From Spirochaetaceae bacterium (GTDB lineage: Bacteria > Spirochaetota > Spirochaetia > Treponematales > Breznakiellaceae): DNA of 16,275 nt. Shown piece after piece: positions 1 through 7,379 of this stretch. The stretch's first letter is position 1. The number at the start of each line of letters is the position of its first letter. The notes under the pieces are model-generated. The model saw only the letters and a list, made by a program, of their open reading frames with translations. It did no database searches and was not told the DNA's origin. Position numbers and translations under genes: made by a program. The stretch lies in assembly GCA_031268255.1 (NCBI GenBank), contig JAIRXO010000029.1, forward strand, positions 1 to 16,275, written 5' to 3'.

Positions 1-335
1 AGCCTCCCCCGCGCAAGCGGGTTCTTGGGTATCGTATAAGCGTTGCATCATTTACGAGGTTCGTTCTGTAAGGAAATTATTAACTGTGGGGTCTACTACC
101 ATTTTGTGTTGGTGTTACCCATTCTAACCGCCCCAAGGCTCGCACGCGAGAGCGTGCAGAGGGTATTAGACCCCACAGCGAATAAAAGCGCCATAGCAAA
201 GCGTATGGCGTCCCTCCGATAAATGCGGCAAGGCGTAGGCCCGATGAAACCCCCGATGTGCCGTCGTGCCTCGAAGGACCGCCGACAGGTGCAGCCATGG
301 TCTCCAGCTACCCCCCTGTAGTTGGAATCCAGCCG
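1..335. other. Gene-free structured region downstream of ffh
   Basis: No convincing gene is seen here. What can be seen is a series of inverted repeats. A 5-bp stem with a GCAA loop lies at 8-21. A 12-bp perfect stem (84-95 with 167-178, arms ctgtggggtcta and tagaccccacag) encloses about 70 nt and is followed inward by further partial pairing. A 6-bp stem with a GAGA loop lies at 142-157. A 7-bp stem lies at 189-195 with 204-210, overlapping the edge of the dispersed repeat at 208-283. ffh ends at 336 with no strong poly-T terminator; the weak stem near 306-325 is the only candidate. The often-seen ffh-rpsP linkage is absent within these 335 nt. A 72-codon leftward frame (80-298) crosses the whole region but has no good ribosome binding site and is not called as a gene. 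Confidence 0.6.
208..283 (-). repeat. Dispersed repeat, copy A (inverted relative to copy B at 7000-7074)
   Basis: Read on the minus strand, this segment has a 25-nt block (259-283) matching copy B with one mismatch, then a 17-nt stretch (242-258) that is unrelated in sequence but identical in length, then a 34-nt block (208-241) that matches copy B with a few changes and one indel. The conserved blocks include ccttcgaggcacgacggc and ggcctacgcc. The frame that reads GGPSRHDG in the first block is open in both copies. Beyond the second block, both copies run into hairpins. This looks like a member of an intergenic repeat family. With only two copies in view the true ends are uncertain. Confidence 0.8.
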
Positions 336-1697
336 CTAGAACCGGCGGCCCCGCAGTTGGTTCAGCATGGCTTCCTGGCCGCCGCCTGACAGCGCGGAAG
401 CTCTGCCCATCTTGCTCATTTTCTTCATCATGGTCCGCATTTTTTCGAATTGTTTGAGCAGCCGCGCGACTTCGGCTACCGAGGTTCCCGAACCCCGGGC
501 TATGCGGGAGCGGCGGGACGGGCCTATGATAAGGTGATTGGCCCTTTCTTTCCTGGTCATGGAAGAAAGTATGGCTTCTTCCCGTTTCAGGTTGGCCTTG
601 TTGATATCTTCCTCGCTGATTTGGCCTGCCATGCCGGGGATCATGTCCAGCATGGATTTCAGGGAGCCCATCTTCTTTACCGAACGGAGCTGACTGAGCC
701 AGTCGTCCAGGGTAAAGTTTTCTTTTTCCATTTTTTTGCGGAGTGTTTCCGCTTCTTTCTGGTCGATTACTTCCTGGGCTTTTTCTACCAGGGTAACCAC
801 ATCCCCCATGCCAAGTATGCGGCCAGCAACGCGTTCGGGATAGAAGGGTTCAAGGTCCCCCAATTTTTCCCCGGTCCCCACAAATTTAAGCGGTTTGCCG
901 GTAACGGTTTTAAGGGAAAGCGCCGCGCCTCCCCGGGTATCCGAATCAAATTTGGTAAGGATGACCCCTGTGAGGCCTATTTTTTCGTCAAAGGTTTTGG
1001 CTATGTCCGCGGCGGACTGGCCTGTCATGGAATCGGCCACAAGGAGGAGTTCGTCAGGCGCTGACGCGTCCTTGAGTCTGGCCAGTTCGGCCATCATGAT
1101 TTCGTCAATCTGCAGGCGCCCTGTGGTGTCTATGATCATGGTGTCGATAAGGTTCTTTCTGGCCCAGGAAAGGGCGTCCCGGTACACCTTGACAACATCC
1201 TTTGCGCTCTCGTCCTTAAAGACAGGAAGGCCCGCCTGCTCTCCCAGGACAAAAAGCTGTTCCACAGCCGCAGGGCGGACCAGGTCGCAGGCTACGAGGA
1301 GGGGTTTACGGCCTTCTTTTTTCAGTTTTGTGCCGAGCTTTGCCGAACTGGTGGTTTTTCCCGAACCCTGGAGGCCCAGCATAAGAATGGTAGAAATAGT
1401 ATCGGGGCCTTTAAGGTTGAGGTCCTGCTTTGTGCCGCCCAGAAAGGACACCAGTTTGTCGTGGACTATTTTGACGAACTGTTGGCCGGGGTCTACCGAG
1501 CGGAGTACCTTTTCGCCTTTAGCTTCCTCTATGGTTGAATTGACAAAGCGGCGCACGACCCTGAGATTGACATCGGCCTCAAGGAGGGCCATTTTGATGG
1601 CGTCTACGGCCTCGTCAATATTCTTTTCGCTGATGGCCGCTTTGCCCGAGACCTTCTTTAATATGTCGCTTACTTTTTCGCTTAATTTATCCAGCAT
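336..1697 (-). CDS. ffh: Signal recognition particle protein Ffh (SRP54 GTPase)
   Basis: This 453-residue protein is the usual length for Ffh, the SRP GTPase that binds 4.5S RNA and signal sequences and delivers ribosome-nascent chain complexes to FtsY at the membrane. The N domain is about residues 1-85. The G domain follows with the P-loop GLQGSGKT (108-115), the DTTGR motif (190-194) and TKFD (248-251). The M domain (about 296-453) carries the RNA-binding SRRSRIARGSG motif (394-404) and a methionine-rich tail. The guanine-specificity motif reads TKFDSDTRGG where TKLDGDxRGG is more usual. The ATG at 1697 fits the family N terminus, but no Shine-Dalgarno sequence precedes it. A candidate -10 lies only seven bases upstream, so the mRNA may be nearly leaderless. 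The gene is transcribed divergently from the 1791 cluster. Confidence 0.98.
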   Translation of the reverse strand: MLDKLSEKVSDILKKVSGKAAISEKNIDEAVDAIKMALLEADVNLRVVRRFVNSTIEEAKGEKVLRSVDPGQQFVKIVHDKLVSFLGGTKQDLNLKGPDTISTILMLGLQGSGKTTSSAKLGTKLKKEGRKPLLVACDLVRPAAVEQLFVLGEQAGLPVFKDESAKDVVKVYRDALSWARKNLIDTMIIDTTGRLQIDEIMMAELARLKDASAPDELLLVADSMTGQSAADIAKTFDEKIGLTGVILTKFDSDTRGGAALSLKTVTGKPLKFVGTGEKLGDLEPFYPERVAGRILGMGDVVTLVEKAQEVIDQKEAETLRKKMEKENFTLDDWLSQLRSVKKMGSLKSMLDMIPGMAGQISEEDINKANLKREEAILSSMTRKERANHLIIGPSRRSRIARGSGTSVAEVARLLKQFEKMRTMMKKMSKMGRASALSGGGQEAMLNQLRGRRF

Positions 1698-1790
1698 GAA
1701 TCATAGTGTAGTGATAAAAAGTACCTTCCTCAATAGGCGCGGGGTCAAACTGTGCTTGCAAAGCGGCCTGAGCCGTGTTAGGCTGATTTT
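1698..1790. promoter_or_regulatory. Divergent promoter region between ffh and the membrane-protein cluster
   Basis: On the minus strand TTGAGG (plus 1728-1733) and TACACT (plus 1705-1710) are separated by 17 bp and would start transcription at about 1698, one base before the ffh ATG. On the plus strand TTGCAA (1756-1761) and TAGGCT (1779-1784) are separated by 17 bp and would start at about 1791, the GTG codon itself. Both pairs are imperfect sigma70-type matches, the plus-strand -10 especially so. Neither start codon has a good Shine-Dalgarno sequence, which fits leaderless or near-leaderless transcripts but does not prove them. Confidence 0.4.
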
Positions 1791-2708
1791 GTGAAGGCTT
1801 TGGCGCGGCTTATTCTGTTTTTTACCCTGTGTTTTGGCATTACCCTGGTTTTGCTCTCAGCGGGTGTTTTTATAGACAGGTATCTTGACGCCGCGGTCCA
1901 TATCCCCGCCCTTCCCCTGGCTTTGCTCCCCGTCCTGCTCTCTTCTTTGCGGGCCTGTATTCCGGCGGCGGTCTATAGTACGGTGCTTTTAACCCTGAGT
2001 TACGCGGCCAGGCGGGGGATTCCTTTTCTCCTGAGCCTCCCCTGCCTCTTTCTCCTGGTCGTTTCAGCCTCCGGCGCCCTCTATCTGGGAACCGTGAGGG
2101 CGGACCGTTTTGACGCCATGACCCGGACGGACAGGCCCCGGACCCTGGGTTCTCCGGGGTTGATTCTTTCCCAGAGGAATATCGCCACGGTTCTCCTCGA
2201 GGACCCCGGAAGGGAGCAGGGCGCCAGGGTTGTTTCCATACCCGGGCAGAAGCTGCTCTATCAGGGCCTTCCGGTGGGACCGGGAAACCAGGCCCCGCTT
2301 CTGCCGTCCGCCTCGGCAAAGGCCCCGCTTCCGTATTTTTTGCAAAGCATACTCCTTGACTTTTCCATAGCGGGCTCCCGCTACGAAAGCCTCCTTGCCC
2401 AGGGTTATCACTATTTTATCGCCTATCTTGCCTCGATAGCTCTTTTTCTCTGCTCGCTGGGTTTTATCTTCAAAATAAGTGTATGGCCCCTTGCCAATGT
2501 ATTTACCGGCGCCCTGGTTTTTAGGGGGGTCCTGGCCCTTGAGACCTTTATCAATTCACGGGAAGTTCTTGAAATTCTCGATGATTATATTGAAAGCGGT
2601 ATTCCCCGGCCCTTTATCAGCGCCCTCGTCTTTGGCCTTGCCGCCGCGCTGATACTGCTCTATTCGCTTCTCGCCCGGCTTTCCAGGCGGAGGAGGGCCG
2701 ATGGCTAA
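1791..2708 (+). CDS. Membrane protein with 3+3 helix topology, possibly LptF/LptG-like
   Basis: This 305-residue integral membrane protein starts at a GTG. Hydrophobic segments fall at about residues 6-28, 56-73 and 77-99, then comes a roughly 105-residue soluble stretch (100-205), then segments at about 206-228, 231-252 and 272-297. Three helices, an extracytoplasmic domain and three more helices is the topology of LptF/LptG permeases, which work as a pair with the ATPase LptB to extract lipids from the inner membrane. I see no decisive family motif in this one, so the idea leans on its partner, which starts 8 nt before this gene's stop codon. The soluble part is short for a full LptF/G jellyroll. 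It could equally be an unrelated lineage-specific membrane protein. The reading frame itself is well supported by length, codon pattern and coupling. Confidence 0.8.
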   Translation: MKALARLILFFTLCFGITLVLLSAGVFIDRYLDAAVHIPALPLALLPVLLSSLRACIPAAVYSTVLLTLSYAARRGIPFLLSLPCLFLLVVSASGALYLGTVRADRFDAMTRTDRPRTLGSPGLILSQRNIATVLLEDPGREQGARVVSIPGQKLLYQGLPVGPGNQAPLLPSASAKAPLPYFLQSILLDFSIAGSRYESLLAQGYHYFIAYLASIALFLCSLGFIFKISVWPLANVFTGALVFRGVLALETFINSREVLEILDDYIESGIPRPFISALVFGLAAALILLYSLLARLSRRRRADG

Positions 2709-4482
2709 AGAAAAAAAGGCGCGCCGCCGCGGGGCGGGACAGCCCTTCCATGCCATTGGAACCTTTGCGGTCTTTATGCCCGCCGCCTTGATTCTCATCG
2801 TGCTTTTCAGGATTATCTATCCCGGCCAGGGAGCGCCGCTGCCGGTATACGCCCTGCCCTGGAGACTCTGCACGGGCTTTATAAATTTTGTCGAACTCTT
2901 TCCCGCCCTGGCAGTTTCGGCGCTGATTATTTCTTTTGGTATTCAGAAAGTTCCCGAAGAACAATACGGGAGCTTTTCCGTTAAATTCCTCGACCTTATC
3001 CGGGGGCATATACTGGCGGCCATTATCGCCGCGGCTTTTTACAGCGTCCTTTTTCTCGCCGCCTGTCCTTTGGTTCAGAATTATACATCGTCGATGGTTT
3101 TTAACGGCTACCTTTTCCGTTCGGCAAAAGAAAGGGCCCAGATTCTGGCGGCGGAAAATTCCTGGGTTGAGGCGGGGCAGTTTCTCGCCATCTGCCAGCG
3201 TATATGGGGAGAAAGCCCCGAGACAGAGACGCTCAGGGTGCAGGTAAATATAGGTCTTGAGGATATGCGCCGCGCCGGGGCGGACAGGGAAGACGCCCCT
3301 TTGGGGCGGGTTTCCGGCGCCTGGGTTCCGGTCAATGTTACCGAAGCGGTCAACCGCGCCCGCATAGCGTTTAACGAAGAACGCTACTATGACGCCCACT
3401 GGTTTGCCACTCTTGCCGAAAAACTTTCATCGCCCGGAAGCGCCGACTACCCGGTGATTTCGCAGCTTGCTGCCAGGGCCTGGAACGCCATAACGTCTCT
3501 TGAGCCCAATAACCAGGAAAGGCTCACCTATTCGCTTTACCACAAAAAACGCGACGGCTACAACGCCCTGGTTTCCGAAGACTGGATACGCGCCTATTAT
3601 ATTTTCAGGGAACTTTCGGAACTTACGCCTAACGATCCTGATGCCGGCAATTTTCTTTCTGTAAGCGAGGCGGGGGTAAAGGAACAGGCTTTTTTCATTG
3701 ACGAAATGGATATGGCCATAGGCGAGATACTCAACGGGGCGGTTTTTTCCCTGCCCCGCCTGCCATCGGGCCGCATTGTGGCGCGCTTTGCCTCGCTCTC
3801 GGCTTTCAGGGATTTTTCGTATGCCATAGGCGTGGAACTTCTCGCGTTCAGCGGCAGCGGTTCCCTGGACTACCGGATAGAAGCTCCCTACGGCAAGATA
3901 CAGCCTCTTACGCTTGACCTGTCAGGCGGCGGGCGGACCGTTCTCCTTTTGCGGACCCTGGACAGGGAAAACAAGGAGCGGCGCTGGGAACCCGTCCGGG
4001 AAGGGCAGGCGGGGACGGCGGACGAGGAACCGGGAAGCGCCCAGCTTGTGCTTGATATAACGTATGATGATTTTCTCCTTGCCGCCGAAGCCCGCCGGGG
4101 GCTTGAGCATCTTTCCATCGGCGATCTCCTTGACGGCGCGAAAAGCCTGGGAACGCGGGGCCATATCCCTGAACTATTTCAGGCCGAAGTCCTGCACCGT
4201 CTTGGCGAGCCTCTTTTGTTTCTGCCCTTTGCCATTACCGCCATCATCGCGGGCTGGCGTTTCAGGGCGCAAAAGCGTCCCCGCTATATGGGTATTCCCA
4301 TGATAGCCATCATACCGCTTGTTTTCGCCGCCCTGTTCGCGGCGTTGAGGGTTCTTGTGCATAACGCCGGTTCATTTTTGGTACTGACCTTGTCGTTTGT
4401 TCCTGCCCTGGCCGTGTTTAGCGCCGCGTTACTGGTATTTTTTATTGTCAGCCTCATTGTTCTCGCGGGGCAGCATGGATAA
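2701..4482 (+). CDS. LptF/LptG-like membrane protein with TPR-like insertion
   Basis: This is a 593-residue protein. Membrane helices lie at about residues 18-40, 58-81 and 102-127, followed by a soluble region of about 370 residues, then helices at about 503-521, 530-553 and 558-589. The C-terminal part reads LSIGDLLDGAKSLGTRGHIP (471-490), then AEVLHRLGEPLLFLPFAITA (495-514). This follows the LptF/LptG pattern of an ExLL helix, a short linker with glycine, then an (E)xxxRxxxPL helix entering TM4. Residues about 340-470 are beta-rich and could be the jellyroll. Residues about 140-320 are helical and TPR-like, which is not normal for the family. If it belongs there, it would export a lipid or glycolipid with the upstream protein. 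The family link is my own motif reading and needs a profile search. The start ATG overlaps the upstream stop by 8 nt (ATGGCTAA). Confidence 0.85.
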   Translation: MAKEKKARRRGAGQPFHAIGTFAVFMPAALILIVLFRIIYPGQGAPLPVYALPWRLCTGFINFVELFPALAVSALIISFGIQKVPEEQYGSFSVKFLDLIRGHILAAIIAAAFYSVLFLAACPLVQNYTSSMVFNGYLFRSAKERAQILAAENSWVEAGQFLAICQRIWGESPETETLRVQVNIGLEDMRRAGADREDAPLGRVSGAWVPVNVTEAVNRARIAFNEERYYDAHWFATLAEKLSSPGSADYPVISQLAARAWNAITSLEPNNQERLTYSLYHKKRDGYNALVSEDWIRAYYIFRELSELTPNDPDAGNFLSVSEAGVKEQAFFIDEMDMAIGEILNGAVFSLPRLPSGRIVARFASLSAFRDFSYAIGVELLAFSGSGSLDYRIEAPYGKIQPLTLDLSGGGRTVLLLRTLDRENKERRWEPVREGQAGTADEEPGSAQLVLDITYDDFLLAAEARRGLEHLSIGDLLDGAKSLGTRGHIPELFQAEVLHRLGEPLLFLPFAITAIIAGWRFRAQKRPRYMGIPMIAIIPLVFAALFAALRVLVHNAGSFLVLTLSFVPALAVFSAALLVFFIVSLIVLAGQHG

Positions 4483-5272
4483 GCGTTCTTCCCTGTTCCG
4501 TGGACGGCGTCTCCCCTGGCTCGGTCCCGCGGCGGGCGCTTTTGCCGGAGCCGCGGCGGGCGCCGCCGGGGTGTTCATCGGCCTCCTTATGGGTTTTCTG
4601 GTGCAGGAACTTATAGGGCAGTTTTTAAAAGAGAAATCAATAGCGGCTTATTTTGAAAATCCCGGCCTTCCGGCCTTTGCCGAGGCCGAACCCGGCATGG
4701 CCGCCTACTGCGCCCTGGGGATAATTATACTTGCCCGTTCCCTGGCCCGCGCCGGAGAGACTGTTGTCTGGAGCGCCGAAGATGCCGCGCTGACAGAACC
4801 GGTGCTGATAAGCGCCTCGCGGGTGTTTCCCCCCGGCAGGGTAAACGACCTTGAAACCTACTGCCGGCTTGCCGCTTCCCGCGTTGGCGCGCTCAATGAG
4901 GACCTCCTTGCGGAAAGCCTCGCGGCGCGGCGGGCGGCCTTTAAGGACCTGGACCGCCTTGGCCTGAGCCTTGAACGCCTTGGCTTTGGTCCTGGCCGCG
5001 ATGAGGCCGCGTATATCCGTTCCCTCCTTGATCCGCTCTGCCGGACAGAGGCGGGAAGCGGACACGGCGGCCAAAACCCTGGCTTTGACCCCTGGAAGGT
5101 ACTCGGCCTCAGGGCCGGCTCACCCATGGAAGAAGTAAAATCCACCTATCGCAAACTGGCGGTTCAGTTCCATCCTGACGCCCTGCAAATCCTCGACAAA
5201 AAGCGCCAGGCGGAAGCCGCCCGGGCCTTTATGACCATACGGGAAGCCTACCAGGTCATAACCCATGCGTAA
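4475..5272 (+). CDS. Membrane-anchored J-domain protein, DjlA-like
   Basis: The protein has 265 residues from the ATG at 4475, which overlaps the upstream stop by 8 nt (ATGGATAA). An in-frame ATG at 4397 would extend the frame deep into the upstream gene and is less likely. A single glycine/alanine-rich hydrophobic segment (about 18-45) resembles the dimerising anchor of DjlA. A helical central region (about 60-190) sits where DjlA has its TerB-like domain. The C-terminal J domain (about 205-265) carries the HPD motif at 233-235, which stimulates DnaK ATPase activity. With the J domain at the C terminus it should face the cytoplasm and recruit DnaK to the membrane, perhaps serving the two membrane proteins encoded just upstream. 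The J domain is certain. Equivalence to DjlA is inferred from architecture. Confidence 0.9.
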   Translation: MDKRSSLFRGRRLPWLGPAAGAFAGAAAGAAGVFIGLLMGFLVQELIGQFLKEKSIAAYFENPGLPAFAEAEPGMAAYCALGIIILARSLARAGETVVWSAEDAALTEPVLISASRVFPPGRVNDLETYCRLAASRVGALNEDLLAESLAARRAAFKDLDRLGLSLERLGFGPGRDEAAYIRSLLDPLCRTEAGSGHGGQNPGFDPWKVLGLRAGSPMEEVKSTYRKLAVQFHPDALQILDKKRQAEAARAFMTIREAYQVITHA

Positions 5273-6038
5273 CAAGTTGACCGATGAACTCGCGGTCTGC
5301 GGCCTTAACGCCGTGGCGGCCATTGGAGAGCGTCATCCTGAAACAATAAACCGTCTTTTTCTCCGGGAGGACAGGCTCCCGAATTTTACCGGGGTATGTA
5401 AACAGCTTGCCGAAAGAAAGCGGCCCTATAAATTGTGCGGCGACGAAGAACTTGAGCGTATCTGCAAAAGTCCCCACCACCAGGGTGTTGTGGCGATGAT
5501 CGTAGAGCCTGTGGTTCCGGGACTCAGTCCCGAAGAGCTTGAGAGATGGGCGGACAACGGAGAGACAGGACTGCTCCTCAGCCTGGTGGGAAATGATCTT
5601 AACCTTGGGGCCATAATCCGTTCGGCGGCGTTTTTTAACGCCAGGTACATTATACTTTCAGGCGGGGAAGGCGACGCCCGCCTCAGCACCGCCGCCTACC
5701 GGGGCGCCGAGGGCGGCATGGAAGCGGTTCAGGTCAGGCAGGTACGCAGGAGCGCCGCCTTTGTCAAAGACGCTTCCCGGCGCCTCCTGACCATAGGGGC
5801 CGATCACCGTTCCCGGCTCCGCATAGGGGACCTTGCGCTTGTAGTCAGGGAAAACAGGGAGGGCCGCGAAAAGCGGCCGGGGGTGCTTCTTGTCTTGGGG
5901 AACGAGGAAACAGGACTCCCCCGGGAACTAAAGGCGCAGTGCCGGTATCTGCTCCGCATCCCCGGAACAGGTTTTCCCGAAAGCCTTAATGTCGCCCAGG
6001 CTTCCGCTATCCTGCTCCATACCCTGTTTGAAATTTGA
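5265..6038 (+). CDS. TrmH/SpoU-family rRNA 2'-O-ribose methyltransferase (RlmB-like)
   Basis: This 257-residue protein is a SPOUT-superfamily methyltransferase that uses S-adenosylmethionine to methylate ribose 2'-OH groups in rRNA or tRNA. The N-terminal part (about 10-80) resembles the L30e-like substrate-binding domain and ends in the typical HHQGVVA. The catalytic knot motifs are visible: NDLNLGAIIRSAAFF (110-124, with the conserved Asn113 and Arg119), LVLGNEETGLP (209-219), and IPGTGFPESLNVAQASAILL (232-251). The two-domain layout and length fit RlmB (23S Gm2251) best, but the exact target nucleotide cannot be read from sequence alone. The ATG at 5265 overlaps the upstream stop by 8 nt (ATGCGTAA), the third such junction in a row, so translation is probably coupled. 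Confidence 0.93.
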   Translation: MRNKLTDELAVCGLNAVAAIGERHPETINRLFLREDRLPNFTGVCKQLAERKRPYKLCGDEELERICKSPHHQGVVAMIVEPVVPGLSPEELERWADNGETGLLLSLVGNDLNLGAIIRSAAFFNARYIILSGGEGDARLSTAAYRGAEGGMEAVQVRQVRRSAAFVKDASRRLLTIGADHRSRLRIGDLALVVRENREGREKRPGVLLVLGNEETGLPRELKAQCRYLLRIPGTGFPESLNVAQASAILLHTLFEI

Positions 6039-6049
6039 AGGAGGCTGCC

Positions 6050-6994
6050 TTGGATAGCAGCGGAGAGCTGGCCCTCTTTCTCAAGCGTCTCGCCGGAAAA
6101 ACTTTTGACGGACCGGCTCTGGGCGGTTTTCTTGAAGCGTCGGCATCCCTTCCCCTGGAACTGCCCCTGCTTGGCGGGATGCGGGAATTCCGCGCGTCAC
6201 TTGGCGGACCCGGCCTGGTGAACGCGGCTCCTGTCCGGGCAAAGCTGGAACGCCGTTATCTGAGGCTGTGTTTTGTGCAGGAAAGCCTTGAGCGCATAGA
6301 TTTTAAGAAGCTGAAAAGCGGAGAGGGCTTTGAGGAATTTATGCTGGGCCAGGCTGATTTTTCCCGTTACGCGCTATTAGATGAAAAAACCTTTAAGGGC
6401 CTTTTTATTGACGGCCTTGAGGATTATCCTGACGCGTTTTTTCCCCAGGCCTTTAGAATGAACCGGGAAGCCCTGCGGACCCTCCTGCTGGCAGGCTATG
6501 CGCGGGGGGAGGGGAAGGCGGCTCTTATAAAAAACAACCTCTTTATCCTTTCGGTGATGCGCACCCTCCACAGTTCCCTTGATTTTGCGCCCCTCTGGGA
6601 CGAAAAAGATGTATTAAACGAAATGAACACCGTACTCGTGTTTTTTTCAGGACGCGGGATAACAGGCCGGGAGCCTGCTTCGGTATTGAGGGAGAGAGGG
6701 GACGAAATTTTTCTCTGCCTCCTCAGCCTTTTTCATCATGTTGAATACCGCCAGGAGGACGGCGCGAAAACTCATCTCTTTCTGGCCCCTTTCCGTGGCC
6801 GCGTATGCCTTGCCGCTTCCTTTCGTCCTCTCGGCAAGGCCCACAGCCTGGCCCTGTCTTTAAGCGGCTTTCCCTTGGGCACTCAGGCGGGAACACCCAG
6901 GGACCTCTCTCCGCTGGGAGAAGGCCCGTGTCTACGCGGCGCGGACGGAAAACTCACCCTGCCAGCGCCAGGCCCCGGGAAGAGGGCCTCTTAG
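6050..6994 (+). CDS. Hypothetical soluble protein, last gene of the 1791 cluster
   Basis: I do not recognise this family. The frame is open from a TTG at 6035, but the better start is the TTG at 6050: an unusually good Shine-Dalgarno sequence (AAGGAGG, 6038-6044) ends five bases before it, whereas nothing precedes 6035. This gives 314 residues. There is no signal peptide or clear membrane helix. The protein is mostly helical and leucine-rich up to about residue 240, with acidic and aromatic patches such as DGLEDYPDAFFPQAF. The last 40 or so residues are rich in glycine and proline. It follows the methyltransferase stop by 11 nt and is presumably in the same operon. Just beyond its stop codon lies the dispersed repeat. 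The frame has the codon pattern of its neighbours, so it is probably a real gene. Confidence 0.75.
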   Translation: MDSSGELALFLKRLAGKTFDGPALGGFLEASASLPLELPLLGGMREFRASLGGPGLVNAAPVRAKLERRYLRLCFVQESLERIDFKKLKSGEGFEEFMLGQADFSRYALLDEKTFKGLFIDGLEDYPDAFFPQAFRMNREALRTLLLAGYARGEGKAALIKNNLFILSVMRTLHSSLDFAPLWDEKDVLNEMNTVLVFFSGRGITGREPASVLRERGDEIFLCLLSLFHHVEYRQEDGAKTHLFLAPFRGRVCLAASFRPLGKAHSLALSLSGFPLGTQAGTPRDLSPLGEGPCLRGADGKLTLPAPGPGKRAS

Positions 6995-6999
6995 CCTGA

Positions 7000-7074
7000 G
7001 GCGGCCCTTCGAGGCACGACGGCATACAGTGGCTTGAGGTTGGCCTACGCCGTGCCGCATTTTTACAGGGACGC
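7000..7074 (+). repeat. Dispersed repeat, copy B (inverted relative to copy A at 208-283)
   Basis: The first conserved block is 7000-7024, the equal-length variable stretch is 7025-7041, and the second conserved block is 7042-7074. The first block has one mismatch against copy A in 25 nt. The second keeps ggcctacgcc and tgccgcattt and ends in gggacgc in both copies. It begins five bases after the stop codon of the 6050-6994 gene and leads directly into the hairpin cluster at 7078-7277. The two copies face each other across about 6.7 kb containing ffh and the membrane-protein cluster. Confidence 0.8.
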
Positions 7075-7077
7075 GCT

Positions 7078-7277
7078 GCGCTAGCTTGCGCGCTGTTGTT
7101 TGGCGGGGGTAGCGTAATAACAAACGCTTGCGCGTTTGTTATTTTGGAGTTTGCGTAAAGCGCAAACTCCACTTTGCCCATAAAGGCCAAGCGTTTTTAT
7201 GGAGCGCAGGGGGGCCGGACGAACAAAAATCCGAAAGGATTTTTGTTTTGGGGTTTTGCAAAGCAAAACTCCGCTCC
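7078..7277. repeat. Cluster of strong hairpins in the 6995-7379 gap
   Basis: At least four near-perfect inverted repeats stand side by side: 7116-7127 with 7132-7143 (12 bp, loop ttgc); 7145-7155 with 7161-7171 (11 bp, 5-nt loop); 7222-7232 with 7237-7247 (11 bp, GAAA loop); and 7250-7259 with 7263-7272 (10 bp with one G-T, loop aaa). A weaker 7-bp stem lies at 7178-7184 with 7196-7202. ggagcg (7201-7206) and cgctcc (7272-7277) can close the last two strong stems into one larger structure. Several share a core of gc, about three bases, gc inside arms of unrelated sequence, as do the stems at 8-21 and 189-210. No T-run makes any of them a standard terminator. The rest of the gap, 7278-7379, shows only a possible -10 (GATAAT, 7353-7358) for the next gene. 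Confidence 0.8.
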
Positions 7278-7379
7278 CAGGCGGCGGTAAGGAAACAGGC
7301 CCCCCTCCATGGCCTTGGATTCCGTCAGGGTAATTAGGACGCGCTTTCTGCCGATAATAAGACCAGGGTAAAGCCACAC

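Noticed and set aside
80..298. 72-codon leftward frame spanning repeat copy A
   Set aside because: The frame is open and part of it matches copy B, but copy B has no start codon, the rest does not match, and no proper ribosome binding site is present. It may be an accident of a GC-rich repeat.
1..335. 4.5S RNA, tmRNA or tRNA gene near ffh
   Set aside because: I found no SRP RNA tetraloop/symmetric-loop motif, no tRNA-like ends and no T-arm with matching acceptor.
450..1794. Plus-strand frames of 204 and 299 codons opposite ffh
   Set aside because: They are shadows of a strongly supported gene, with low-complexity composition and no family resemblance.
6035..6049. TTG at 6035 as start of the 6050-6994 gene
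   Set aside because: The strong AAGGAGG at 6038-6044 lies after it and is correctly spaced for the TTG at 6050.
7078..7277. CRISPR array or integron-type recombination sites
   Set aside because: The hairpins have unrelated arm sequences and irregular spacing, with no cas or integrase gene nearby.
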